A stretch of DNA of 64,000 bases. It comes from Liolophura sinensis. Its lineage: Eukaryota; Mollusca; Polyplacophora; Chitonida; Chitonidae. This document shows, piece by piece, positions 46,886 to 57,351 of the stretch. Below the pieces are notes generated by a model, which was not told where the DNA came from, ran no database searches, and worked only from the letters and a program-made list of their open reading frames with translations. Positions within the stretch are counted from its first letter, which is position 1. Every line of letters begins with the position of its first letter. The DNA lies in assembly GCF_032854445.1 (NCBI RefSeq), contig NC_088297.1, forward strand, positions 22,701,127-22,765,126. Direction: 5' to 3'. Position numbers and translations under genes: made by a program.

Positions 46886-47830
46886 ACCATACATGTTAAC
46901 CGATATTACATCATTGTTGTCTAAGTGATGAGGCGTAGAGCAAACTAGTTTTTTCCAGAATTTTACTTAAACAAGGAAGTACTGAGATGGCTCTGTAGTT
47001 TTTGCTTTGTTCATTTTATTAACAGGTATTATTTTGGCTATTTTGAACAAATCAGGCATGACACCTGATGCGAAGGAAATGTTCATAATAGCTGAAACAG
47101 GGGTGGTAATATAGCCGGATACTAGTTTTACGAGTGACGCGCGAATTCCATCTTACCCAACTTATGGGTTTCATTTTTCAAGAGAATATTGTAACGCATA
47201 CGTCGGCGGAAGTTACTACTGAAAAACTGAAAATAGCTTAAACTGGAGGGGGCCAAGAAAGTCTTGAAAACTTATATCTACAAAATAAATATCTGAATCC
47301 AGCTTCGATGCCTTCATGCTAAAATATTGATTGAAGTTGTTAGCAATCGTCAATTTGTCAGTGGTATTGACTCCATGTTTCTCAAAATGGTAAATTGAGA
47401 TGGTAAATTGCCACATTTTTTTAACCCATTTAACATTTTATTAAGGATTTTCCGTGTGCGCTTGATATCGTGATTGTAATGGTTGAATTCATATTCGAAG
47501 TTTCTTTTCATGGCTAAACGTATAGAATTATTTAACCTGTTTCTTTAACGGTGGTTTTTTTTGCCCTGTCCGTTTCAGATTTAGTACGTAGTCGGGTACG
47601 ATACAGTTTTTGTTTATAGATGGGAATTAGAATTCCAGGATTTAATTATTTTTACACACCTTACTATCCACAAGTGGAGAAGAGCTATCGTAAATCTCAC
47701 AAAATCTATCAGAAAAACTGTCCCAATCAAAATTTTTGATATTTTCACAAAATTGTTCTCTGCCGGCATCAGTTATCTTTCGATATAATGTTAGGTTTGG
47801 GAGATATTCGGATCGATTGGGTAATATGGT
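46886..47830 (-). pseudogene. Non-LTR retrotransposon: linker and reverse-transcriptase start
   Basis: Going down the minus strand in several frames: R-K-I-T-D-A-G-R-E-Q-F and F-D-W-D-S-F-S-D-R-F (about 47790-47700), then D-I-K-R-T-R-K-I-L-N-K-M (about 47450), I-A-N-N-F-N-Q-Y-F (about 47330), and D-G-I-R-A-S-L-V-K followed by SGVMPDLFKIAKIIPVNK (about 47150-47020). These are the linker and the first reverse-transcriptase block (G-x-D-G-I and G-x-x-P-x-x-x-K-x-A-x-V-x-P). Stops and frameshifts make it non-functional. Confidence 0.85.
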
Positions 47831-47871
47831 TTGGTTTATATGACATACAGGAAAGTGATTAGTTAGACCTG

Positions 47872-48060
47872 TTAAAATAATACCGTAAAGAAGACTGTCA
47901 TCGTGAAAATTAAAAAGAAATATTGTCGATGAGGGTGATGCCCAGACTTAAGTAAATCAATATTAAAACCACCCATGATTATACATTTTTTGTCTTCACA
48001 ACGTAGAAGTGAAATTAAATGGTTGTTAAAACTGTGTAAACTTTCACGGGAGGGCAATAT
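47872..48060 (-). pseudogene. Non-LTR retrotransposon endonuclease fragment
   Basis: The minus strand reads P-S-R-E-S-L-H-S-F-N-N-H-L then C-I-I-M-G-G-F-N-I-D-L-L-K. The G-D-F-N-I-D box of apurinic-type endonucleases is present with D changed to G. It is in the right order relative to the linker and reverse transcriptase to its left. Confidence 0.82.
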
Positions 48061-48214
48061 ACAGTACTTATCAAATAATAAAAATGGCTATTCCCACAGG
48101 CGTGTGAAATACAATATCAAAGTATTTACACCTCATGCTCAGAGGAGGCAGATTAAACTGTTTACACAGTTCTAAATAATGAAAATTTAGTCCAGCTTTA
48201 AAAGATAAAGATGT

Positions 48215-48360
48215 TCATAAACTTCTTTTCACCCGTTCTGTGCGCTCAACGAGAGAACGTTGATAAGGTGACCAGATCGGAGAACAGTACTCCAGCTTCT
48301 GACAAAAAGCGATATACAATGATTTGATCGTAGCCACGTTCGTAAATAATTTACAACTTG
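48215..48360 (-). pseudogene. Non-LTR reverse transcriptase C-terminal fragment, out of order
   Basis: The minus strand reads C-K-L-F-T-N-V-A-T-I-K-S-L-Y then K-L-E-Y-C-S-P-I-W-S-P-Y and R-V-K-R-S-L, then a stop at 48215-48217. L-E-Y-C-S-P-x-W-S-P-Y is a hallmark of the thumb/C-terminal part of this reverse-transcriptase group. It lies upstream (on the coding strand) of the endonuclease piece, so it must come from another copy or a rearrangement. Confidence 0.85.
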
Positions 48361-48384
48361 TATTTACAAAGCCAAGCACTTAGG

Positions 48385-48840
48385 CAAGAAATTTATTTGG
48401 AATATATATCTGGTACGTTTGTCAAGAAGGAGTTTTTTTAGAACATGGGTTTGGAAAGGTGGTAAGGAAGGAGTTTCTTTGGAACATGTGTCTGGTACGT
48501 CGGTAAAGAAGGAGTTTATTTTGAGCATGTATCTTGCACAGCGGTAAGGAAGGAGTTTATTTAGAACAGGTGTCTGGTACGGTTGTAAGGAAGGAATCTT
48601 TTTGGAATATATATCTGGTACGGTGGTAGGGAAGGAGTTTCTTTGGAACATGTGTCTGGTACGGTGGTAAAGAAGGAGTTTATTTTGAGCATGTATCTGG
48701 TACAGTGGTAAGGAAGGAGTTTATTTAGAACAGGTGTCTGGTACGGTTGTAAGGAAGGAATCTATTTGGAATATATATCTGGTACGGTGGTAAGGAAGGA
48801 GTTTATTTAGAACATGTGTCTGGTACGGTGATAAGGAAGA
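48385..48840. repeat. 41-bp minisatellite, about 11 copies
   Basis: The unit is AAGGAGTTTATTTAGAACAT then GTGTCTGGTACGGTGGTAAG and one G. Copies alternate between GGAACATGTGTC, GAGCATGTATC and GGAATATATATC versions, indicating a higher-order unit. It starts about 25 bp after the retrotransposon fragment. Confidence 0.93.
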
Positions 48841-48906
48841 TAGTTTGATTCTTGCATGGAAAGGTATGCGGCTGCATATTTACATTCAACGATAAGTTTC
48901 ATTTAC

Positions 48907-49205
48907 ATCCTGAAAGTGCTGCACCACTGAAGCATCACAAGCCACCGGAACGATTTTCCATCCAGTCACATAGTGCTGCTCCACTGAAGCATCACAAGCC
49001 ACCAGGAACGATTTTCCATCCAGTCACATAGTACTGCTCCACTGAAGCATCACAAGCCACCAGGGACGATTTTCCATCCAGTCACATAGTGCTGCACCAC
49101 TGAAGCATCACAAGCCACCAGGAACGATTTTCCATCCAGTCACATAGTGCTGCACCACTGAAGCATCACAAGCCACCAGGATCGATTTTCCATCCAGTCA
49201 CATTA
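48907..49205. repeat. 58-bp tandem repeat, 5 copies
   Basis: TGCTGCACCACTGAAGCATC, then ACAAGCCACCAGGAACGATT and TTCCATCCAGTCACATAG. Units start at 48917, 48974, 49032, 49090 and 49148, with very few differences, so it is probably recent. Confidence 0.95.
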
Positions 49206-49227
49206 TGCTTACTGGTACTTACTTACT

Positions 49228-49300
49228 CATACTCCACCGTCGTATAAGTGAAATGTTCTTGAGTACGGCGTAAAAAACTTATGAAATAAATAAACAAATG
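49228..49300 (+). mobile_element. SINE tail fragment, forward
   Basis: CCACCGTCGTATAAGTGAAA, then GTTCTTGAGTACGGCGTAAA and an ATAAATAAACAAATG tail. Confidence 0.88.
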
Positions 49301-49550
49301 TTAACGATGCTAGGCAGTACACTCCACCCAATCGGTATACTAACGCCAGACAGGACACTCAGTACATTCTCAGCTACAGGCCACTGACACCAGGTATGGC
49401 ACTGTTTTCAGTCCGACTACACCAATACCATTACCAGACATGACACCAGACTCAGTTGTTGTATACGGATAGCAGACTTGAAATCACATCAGGCCGCCGT
49501 ATAAAAACATCAGACATGACATCACAGCAAGTGGTTGTAAACATTTGGAT

Positions 49551-49776
49551 CCAGTTGTTCGAAAGTGTATTAGCTAATGCTGGTATTAATTCATGTCTTG
49601 TATTTAAAAGTTTGGCCAAGCTCAGCAGCCAATGCAGTTCTCTTATTTCAAAATATAACAGCAGCAATTTTAGTTCAAATTTAATATAATGTTACACAAT
49701 TTGTTTAGAGTAGAAAGTTGAAGATTTGGCGTGAACTTAAACCTGGTATTAAGTCTTAAACCAGTTTTGAACAACG
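49551..49776 (+). mobile_element. MITE family B, copy 2
   Basis: It runs from CCAGTTGTTCGAAAGTGTAT to CCAGTTTTGAACAAC with imperfect terminal inverted repeats. It is colinear with 17630-17861 (GTATTAGCTAATGCTGG, CTCAGCAGCCAATGCAG, ATATAACAGCAGC, CTGGTATTAAGTCTTAAACC). ORFs on both strands through it (49452-49939) are artefacts. Confidence 0.78.
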
Positions 49777-51453
49777 GGGTTTTAAGGCGAATCACATAGT
49801 TCAATTTAACTGAATCAGTTTTACAAATGGACGCTTTCTGTGTAGCCAAACCTTGTTTCCACACTGACGACACCTGTAGCTTGGCTGATGACAGGTGGGG
49901 ATGACTTCCTCGTAAGTGTGACGTTATGCACGTGGTCATTACAATAAGAAGACAACTCGTGTCAGGTCACTTTCACCTGGGATAATGCATGAGTTTGATC
50001 TATAGATTTCTAACATATTTTATGTACTCTGGTGTTCTTGCTTGGTTTCCCTTTTAGTAATTAATTGTCCAGATATATGTGATGAGAAAAATTTGTTTAT
50101 TAGAGATTCACGCCATGATGGGTTGATTCCTTGTTGTCGTTGTTGGAATTGTTAACCTTATTTTTCTCCGTGGATTTTGTCACCAGCATTTGAACATTGC
50201 AGCATTCGACGTATAGAGCGATGTCACTTATACCCATCCTATAGCAACAGGCCTAAAGTGTTTTTATTTTTCAAAGTCAGGTGTCCAGAGTCATTCAGAA
50301 GTCAGCCATATTGCATTTTTCATCCACATCCTTTGTAAAAAATGAATGCTTTTATCGAGTGTAACCAAATTTGCTGTCCGTTATCTACGTTCGGTATATG
50401 CTCACCAGGCTTTATGTAATTGGAAGCAGGTGTAGATAGTTACACAAATTAATTAGCCTTTGACCCATTAGTTACATCGCCGTTGTATAACTAAAAATGT
50501 TGAGTAGGACGTAAAACCGCCACACAGTAATACATTACTTACGCTACTAATAGTCAAGGATAGACGTTTTTTGAAATTCTAATATTGTTCGCATTCGGCG
50601 TTTTGAAGAAAGAAAAAGAAAATACATGTTGTATGCCCATAAAGTTTCCGCTTAAATTACCTTTCTTGGGCCAAACTGATTTTTGAATTTTCACTCTTTT
50701 GGGAGTTTTGAGAAAAGAAAAATTGCCTTTCTGCTTTACGCAATTTCTTGAAAATTATAATGATAATAATTTGAATATGATTATCAAAAAACATTTTTTC
50801 TTTGATAATTGAGAATGTTGAAATTGTGGATTTCATCTTCGGTCTTGGAAAGTTTCGTCTCCCGCAAATGCAAGTTCAGTAAAAGTGTAGCATTACATGG
50901 AGGCAACATGTGCCGCTGTGATGACAAACAATGGTCACCTGTTCTTGGTTCAAATCCAGTCAACTAGATTTGTGTTCATAGCTTAGTATTCGCTCGCGAA
51001 TTAAGATTGGCATTTGTAATTTCAGAATACAGTCATTAACGCGACATTTGTCATACCACGTTAAATATAAGTGAGACTCATAAGTGAAATACAAAATAAT
51101 ACATGAATGACGGAAACTTTGTATGCATCATAGGCTCTTTATAGTGTCGCAAAAACGTATTCAAACTAATGGATGGACTAATTTGAATAACGTTGGAGTG
51201 CTTTCGGTCGAGGTGTAGTCTGTTTCCCACCCAATGAGAGCTCGTGGACATGCTCGTATATGCTGAATAAAAAACGGAAATATTTTTTCCCATTTTTTAA
51301 TATGTTCACACGAGGGAAAAGTCTACAAACCCAGTTATTCTCAAAATGGGTCTCTGTGACAGAGTGGTTTAGTGTGAAACAAATTTCTGAGTCAAACATT
51401 ACACTGCAAAGTTCCTATATGGATGGAGCAAGTTTGCTAGCTATTATACTCTC
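49777..51453. other. Intergenic A/T-rich sequence
   Basis: A decayed forward SINE tail is recognisable at 50478-50525 (CGCCGTTGTATAACTAAAAA, TGAGTAGGACGTAAAACCGC). No gene was recognised. Confidence 0.45.
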
Positions 51454-51677
51454 AAAAAATTAACCAGTTGATTTTAACAGAAAGTCTGTTATCTGAGTGA
51501 TGCTAGAATATATTCTGTTATTATAACATAATACTGTGTCTTATTCAACATAATGTTTTGTTAATTTAATAGAATCTTTATGATGAATTAATTGAATATA
51601 TAACAGAATAATTTAATCTAGTGGCAGAATGCATTCTAACATCACGCAGACAACTTTCTGTTAACGGATTAATTTTT
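51454..51677. mobile_element. MITE family C, full copy
   Basis: About 224 bp with terminal inverted repeats of 45-50 bp. The left end reads AAAAATTAACCAGTTG, then TTAACAGAAAGTCTG and GTGATGCTAGAAT. The right end in reverse reads AAAAATTAATCCGTTAACAG, then AAAGTTGTCTGCGTGATGTT and AGAAT. The A/T-rich interior has no ORF. Confidence 0.8.
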
Positions 51678-53048
51678 AAGTGTTTGTTCTAAATCATTAT
51701 TGTTATAGGTGTCCAGCATGATAGTTCAGTGACGGCAGCATTTTGGCGTCATGGGCTCGTCCTGAAACAATATATGTACACAAACCTAATGGGTCCTCGT
51801 CGTCATGTGATTGAAAAGTTTTTAAATACAACGTTAAACCCCAAGAATACATACATTTATAATGATTTTGTCTGCAGCGGTGAATCAATTTTCAAATGAG
51901 GCATCGGTGTCTACAATTGTATCAGATAAAGATCTGCGTATCTGTAACATTTTTGTGATGGTAGACTATCACGACGATGTCTCCTTGTAACAAGCCGGGC
52001 ACAATGCCCACATGTTTAGTGCTGCCTCATTGGAATGCCATGCCAAAGTCAAGAGACACGGCGCCCCATCCAGTTACTTTATACTGACAGCCTGCAGATT
52101 CAATACTCGGTCCACTTTCCTTATGCTGAGCACCAAGCGAATTAGTGTAAAGATTAAAAGAGGCGAACATGCAACGTGTTTATAGCAGTATTTCAAAGTC
52201 CGTTACGTCGCAAACGGTGTGCAACAAGAGCTTTGGTATGAAATCAACGAAATTTTTAGGCCTACATATTTTATTTCTTCACTTCAGCAGACGTACGAAA
52301 ACGTACATGATGCATAAGATGGAAAGCTTCTACAAAATTTCCATACTCCTTCTGTTAATACCTGTGTGCTAAAAATGCACGAAGTGAATGTAGGTGGGCT
52401 GTAAAACATAAAAAGCTAGTTTTACTCTATAAAAACTACTGTGTACGAATGGCACATGGCACTGAGGCAAAAATGCACATCCGCATTATTTTGTGTAGCA
52501 GTTGTACACAAATTATGTAAATTGTGCAAGACATCCACATTGACACCATGTTTCTGGTACACGTTATACTGAATGTACAAATTTGTGATACTTTCTTTTG
52601 GAGAGAAAATGTATATAATGATAATTAAATACACAGAAAAGATCCATGCTTTGAAAGCCGTCTTTATATAAAATGCTGTATCCAACCTTATAAAAAGGAA
52701 CCCGACAACTGGGTCGTCTCGGTTGACATCATGTAGGTTACTTTTGCATTGAATAGAAATTTGAATTTTGTTTAGAGTCGTGCTTTCATTTATTATTCGT
52801 TTCGTTTCATGTCACGAAAGGTTATCCAATGCGCTTGAGCTATTTTGGGGGTCATGACGGTAAATGTCACAAACCAGTCGGTACCTTGGTTGCCTGTGAT
52901 GGCGTATGTAGCGAAAAGATTTACACCTTGTAAGATATCCTACATTCATGTATTTAACAGCTCCTAATAATATTTAGGCCTGCTTAGGATTACTATGTTA
53001 GATATAACATACATATTCTATTAAATGTAACTCTACTTAAGCTTCTAT
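51678..53048. other. Intergenic; old SINE traces
   Basis: At about 51715-51855, AATACAACGTTAAACCCCAA resembles the 3' end of another mollusc-type SINE. At about 52060-52145, TTATGCTGAGCACCAAGCGA resembles the family at 26215-26376. Both are weak. No gene was recognised. Confidence 0.4.
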
Positions 53049-53143
53049 TACCCGGTTCCCTCCTACCATAATGTTAGCCGCTGTCGTATAAGTGAGATAT
53101 TCTAGAGTACAGTGTAAAATACCAATCAAATAAATAAATAAAG
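53049..53143 (+). mobile_element. SINE 3' third, forward
   Basis: CCCGGTTCCCTCCTACCATA, ATGTTAGCCGCTGTCGTATA and CTAGAGTACAGTGTAAAATA are followed by an ATAAATAAATAAA tail. The tail abuts the half MITE that follows. Confidence 0.9.
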
Positions 53144-53247
53144 GATATTACGTTGAATATAACACAGTATTATGTTATAATAACAGAATACATTCTACCA
53201 TCACCCAGACAACAGACTTTCTGTCAAAATTAACCAATTATTTTTTT
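53144..53247. mobile_element. MITE family C, half copy in reverse
   Basis: Reverse-complemented, it matches the left half of 51454-51677 almost base for base (ACAGAAAGTCTGTTGTCTGG, TGATGGTAGAATGTATTCTG, TTATTATAACATAATACTGT). The other half is missing. The junction lies at the end of the preceding SINE tail. Confidence 0.8.
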
Positions 53248-54222
53248 GAGTTTACCAACTGTAAAATGTTTGTGTCGTCAACTAAATATCGATTGATTAT
53301 ACCGACATCTTCCATAAATAATGGGTGTAAGGTTTACGAATAATTCACAATTCATAATTGTAATTTTTTGTGCATTCCTAAAAAAAGTAGTAGTATTTAG
53401 TATACTACTAATTAATTACTAATGATTAAAGTTGTCATATTTTAGTATGGCTAACGGTTTTAATATCCTGGTACAGTCCACAAATGGCAGCCGTGTGGAC
53501 AATTTAAGACTATATTTGACAAATAACAGTTTTAAACGTTACATGTAAGTACAGTCGACATGTAAACGTTGTAGAACTCTGGCTCAGCCCAGTAATAACA
53601 TGCAGTGTTAATATTTAAATAATGGGCACAAATAACATCTGGAAAGAAAAAATCAGTGAAAATAAAACCGACACAGTCCACGAAGATGTGTTGCGGTGGT
53701 TTTTGTGTGTCTCACATTGCTTTATAACCTGCATCTGCTAAAACCAGTAAACTGTCGTCGGCGGAGCAAAATTAACTAAAATCGAACACCACCACTCGAC
53801 GCACACAATGCATCATAACAGGGGGTGTATAAAGTACTTGCCACATGTGTTCAGAGGGCAGGTTGTTGTATTGTCCACTGAGATACATGTATATAGCCTC
53901 TTAAGACCTCCCCATCCCTCTCCACGCCTCCAATCTATAACACGTCGTTGTGATACACAAGTTGTCCGTTCGTTGAGTCTTGTCCGGGCGTTCTTGGCAG
54001 GTAAGTACATACCACAGTAGACTGGAACATATAGGGATTTTTTTTTTTATTTTTATCGACAAGTTTGATGGTGGTCACAAGTAACCAGTGAAGTGTGGAT
54101 TATCAAATCCTGTTTGTTATCATGAAATTAACAGTAACATGCAAAAAATGCTAAGGGACCAGGCCTGGGGACCCTTAGCTGATAAACATGTAAAAGTGTT
54201 TACTATATAAACATGCCCAGTT
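53248..54222. other. Intergenic; possible 5' exon ending at 54000
   Basis: A less A/T-rich plus-strand stretch at 53808-54000 ends at TTGGCAG followed by GTAAGTAC, a near-perfect donor. The frame from ATG at 53808 is open (64 codons plus one base) but shows no motif, and the exon could equally be untranslated. Downstream, GTTTACTATATAAAC lies at about 54199-54213. Confidence 0.35.
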
Positions 54223-54462
54223 GGGCCTCCGTGGCTCAGTTGGTTAACGCGCTAGCGCAGCTTGATGACCCAGCAGTCTCTTATCAACGCTGTCGCTGTG
54301 AGTTCAAGCCCAGATCATGCTGGCTTCCTCTCCGGCCGGATGGTCGTGGGTTTCCCCCGGGCTCTGCCCAGTTTCCACCCACCATAATGCTGGCTGCCGT
54401 CGTATAAGTGAAATATTCATGAGTACGGCGTAAAACACCAATCAAATAAATAAATCAAATTA
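54223..54462 (+). mobile_element. SINE with intact head and tail, internally deleted, forward
   Basis: It begins GGGCCTCCGTGGCTCAGTTG. TGGCTCAGTTGG (54232-54243) is a perfect pol III A box and GAGTTCAAGCCC (54300-54311) is a good B box. About 30 bp of the usual middle (CGTACGTGGGAAGGTCTGCC) are missing after CCGGCCGG. The core TAATGCTGGCTGCCGTCG and an ATAAATAAATC tail are present. This copy shows the tRNA-derived promoter best. Confidence 0.95.
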
Positions 54463-54899
54463 AACGAAAGGAATTAGCTTAATGTTTACCCATGCGAGTA
54501 TTAACAACGCCGTATATTGTAAAATAAGCATAAATGAATCAGTAGAGAAATTAGTCAATCATTCAGTCTATTAATCAGTCAGTCTGCATCACTGTCTGTC
54601 TTTCTAGCACATAGAGCGCGAGGCGATTTTGTCGCAGCAATAAAGAGAGGGCAAAACAAGAAACCAACGAGAAACATACAAAATGCACATCCGTACTGAA
54701 ATATTTAAACAACTATTTGAAGCCGACAGTTTTTTCTTTTAGGTTTTCATTTTATAACTGAAATCGTCTTTCAGTGACCTCGTTAAGTCACCTTGTTCAC
54801 GTACCCATGGCGAAGGATCATGTCACGGTAATCTGGATTGACTGACACTTTTATCATGTAACTAACGTCTGATGTGTCAGCAATTATCGGACCGGGAGT

Positions 54900-54981
54900 C
54901 ACTGTGCCTAGGGCATTGGTCGGAGGCTCATGGGTTATTACACGTCCCTGGCGTGCTAATCACCTCGGCCACGAAGGCCCC
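54900..54981 (-). mobile_element. SINE head fragment, reverse
   Basis: GGTCGGAGGCTCATGGGTTA, then GCGTGCTAATCACCTCGGCC and ACGAAGGCCCC correspond to the tRNA-like head only. Confidence 0.75.
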
Positions 54982-55175
54982 TACTAATGTTTCTGTCGCA
55001 GGGTGAAATATTACAATTTCAAGTAAAAACACCATAGCTCATCTTATAATTGTGAACAGTTTAAACAATTTCACAATATGTGAAACCGATGAATGTTTAC
55101 TTGAAATTGAAACAGTGTACGTCTGCTGACAGCGTCCATTAATCTGACGCAGATATCTAATTAACATAATCCAGA

Positions 55176-55357
55176 ATGGCCAATAGAAACGACCGTAATA
55201 TCGTACGCAAGACATGGCGTGTTGTTGTCGTTTGCCGTGGTATTTTTCTCGTTCATTGGCTAACACGGATTAAATCACTTTTCACTCGCACCAGAAAGCC
55301 AGTTGTCTTTCGACGGAACTTCGGGTCGATAGATTTGAATGACCTGTCTTGGAGAAA
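55176..55357 (+). CDS. Candidate first coding exon, basic N-terminus
   Basis: ATG at 55176 has A at -3 and G at +4. The frame runs 60 codons plus two bases to AGAAA-GTAAGT, a perfect donor. The peptide starts M-A-N-R-N-D-R-N-I-V-R-K-T-W, passes a hydrophobic patch (V-V-V-V-C-R-G-I-F-L-V), and ends in L-N-D-L-S-W-R. It is Arg/Lys-rich with no family I recognise. If unspliced it would end three bases later at TAA as a 61-residue peptide. A 34-nt stretch at 56089-56122, between AAG and GTAAAG, would continue in phase as G-R-L-S-P-S-R-S-Y-E-Q, but this is weak. An untranslated role is also possible. Confidence 0.38.
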
Positions 55358-55622
55358 GTAAGTTGACGTGTACGTCAACACCAATAGCAACCGATTACTC
55401 TCCACGAGACTTGGCGCTCCGCTGAAGAAGAAATGGAATGAAATGATCCTAGATGACAATGGACGCGAATAAAGGCGGTTTCACAAGTTATTGACCACTT
55501 CGATTTTTCATGATAAATATCGCCTTGAACTGCAGGTGTCACCAAGATTCACCAGGGGTCATTGTCAACTCATCACATGGCCGACTAACGTCCAGAGCAC
55601 TGACTGAATTCCTTGATCAAAT

Positions 55623-55898
55623 TTATTTATTTCATTTATTTGATTGGTGTTTTACGCCGTACTTAAGAATATTTCATTAGCGTTATGAAATATTATTAGC
55701 ATTATGGTGGGTAGAAACTGGGCAGAGCCCGGAGGAAACCCACGACCATCCGCAGGTTGCAGCAAGACCTTCCCACTTACGGCAGGAGAGGAAGCCAGCA
55801 TGAGCTGGACTTGAACTCACAGCGACCGCATTGATGAGAGACTCCTGGGTCATTACGCTGTGCTAGCGCGCTAACCAACTGAGCCACGGAGGCACCCC
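55623..55898 (-). mobile_element. Full-length SINE with exact 12-bp target-site duplication
   Basis: Reverse copy with both ends. Direct repeats CCTTGATCAAAT at 55611-55622 and 55899-55910 flank it exactly. A short insertion (GTTATGAAATATTATTAG) replaces part of the region next to the core. Head: GCTAACCAACTGAGCCACGG. It is the most recent-looking insertion in the window. Confidence 0.96.
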
Positions 55899-56689
55899 CC
55901 TTGATCAAATGTGATATTGATTAACTGTCAGTCTAATTAATGGCGTTTAATATTTATAGTTATTACTTGATTTCGCAGAGTATCTCTCACTTTTGTAATT
56001 TATATATTCATACGAAAATTGAGTTACATATTTGAATAGAGCCTTTCTAATTACGATTTATGTCGTTAACTTCCTCGGGTCTTCAAAGCGGAAGACTTAG
56101 TCCTTCAAGGTCGTATGAACAGGTAAAGAAATGAAGCGTGCATGAGTGTCAATGCCGTGATGATCATTGTATACTGGCCGTGACCGCCAGTGACCTATAA
56201 AGGTTTATATCAGGAAAGTCCATTGAGTGATGCTTTACAATTTGTGTCTCCAACTAAAATGGGTCGAGGACGGCAGATTTGAGGACATCCCTACGACATC
56301 AGCGGCAGGAATGTGCACGGAGCTGAGGTTTTCTTTTGCACACGAGATCTAGGGCCACGCCCAAGAGGGAGTAGCTACTGTGATATAGATAACTGTTTCC
56401 TGCATGGGCGACAGGAGAAACACATTCTGTAATGGCTGATAACATACTGCGGATAAATCAGGCTCCATTTTCGCGAAACCTCTCGTGATAATTTAGTACT
56501 ATACTTAGTGTAGTATTTGAAGTTTCCTGAAACCGGGCCCTGCCCTGCCTATGGGATACAATGTGAGTTCTGAGCAGATCTTACTATGATTTTAAACATC
56601 ATAAATTTTTTCCACGATTGATTTCCACCCCTGTTTCCCCTAAGTGTGACAATATGACCGCATCTGAAGTAAGAGGGGCGGGCTGACTT

Positions 56690-56830
56690 GACATGTTTAC
56701 TATGTAAACCTGTCATATGTTTACTACAGCAAACAACTAGTAAACTCAATCATGTTTACTAGCCTGTTTGTATTTATGGAAAATGCCTAGCACATTACTA
56801 TGTAAACGTTTCGCATGTTTATCACACTAA
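56690..56830. promoter_or_regulatory. Cluster of forkhead-like TGTTTAC/GTAAAC motifs
   Basis: Seven or eight matches to the FOX core (GTAAACA or its complement) occur in about 140 bp: CATGTTTACTATGTAAACC, ATATGTTTACTAC, CTAGTAAACTC, CATGTTTACTAG, CTATGTAAACG and CATGTTTATC. GTTTACTATGTAAAC is an inverted pair. It may be an enhancer or just a low-complexity repeat. The nearest gene candidate starts about 1.7 kb downstream. Confidence 0.4.
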
Positions 56831-57351
56831 AGACATCTCTACTAAACATAGTTTTTAGGAATAAACAGCACAATGCATTTCCAATCTGTATATAACAGAA
56901 ATCTGTTTATAATCGAAACATTGATTTTTAGTGGGCTAAATTGATTGTTTCATTCATTTTCTCTTAAAACTAAGTTCATTTTACGCCTGACACTTATAAT
57001 TTGCGACTGCGTTCGGGTTTGCGGGTAAGCCAAGAAAAAAATACACCGACCTTCGATAGACACCTGACCAACTTCAGGCCGCAGCCGACACAGTGTGAAT
57101 GCTTTAACTGGAAGAGATTCCACACGATATGGCTATGACATACATATACACAACGATCAAGAAACTATCGAATAGGAAATCTCATTTTCCGCAAGATAAT
57201 TACTTATTCCTCGTCTGTGCAAATACACTATATGTACTGCTGATTCGGTATTTAGAATAAGCAGGTTACATGCTCTGTATTCGCTTGGTGATTAATCAGT
57301 GCTGCTCATCCATAAAGAGTAATGGTAAAAACTGCTTCACTATAAAGTCCT

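Noticed and set aside
54223-54311. Intact tRNA gene
   Set aside because: A and B boxes are present, but the sequence does not fold as a tRNA and continues into the SINE body and A/T tail.
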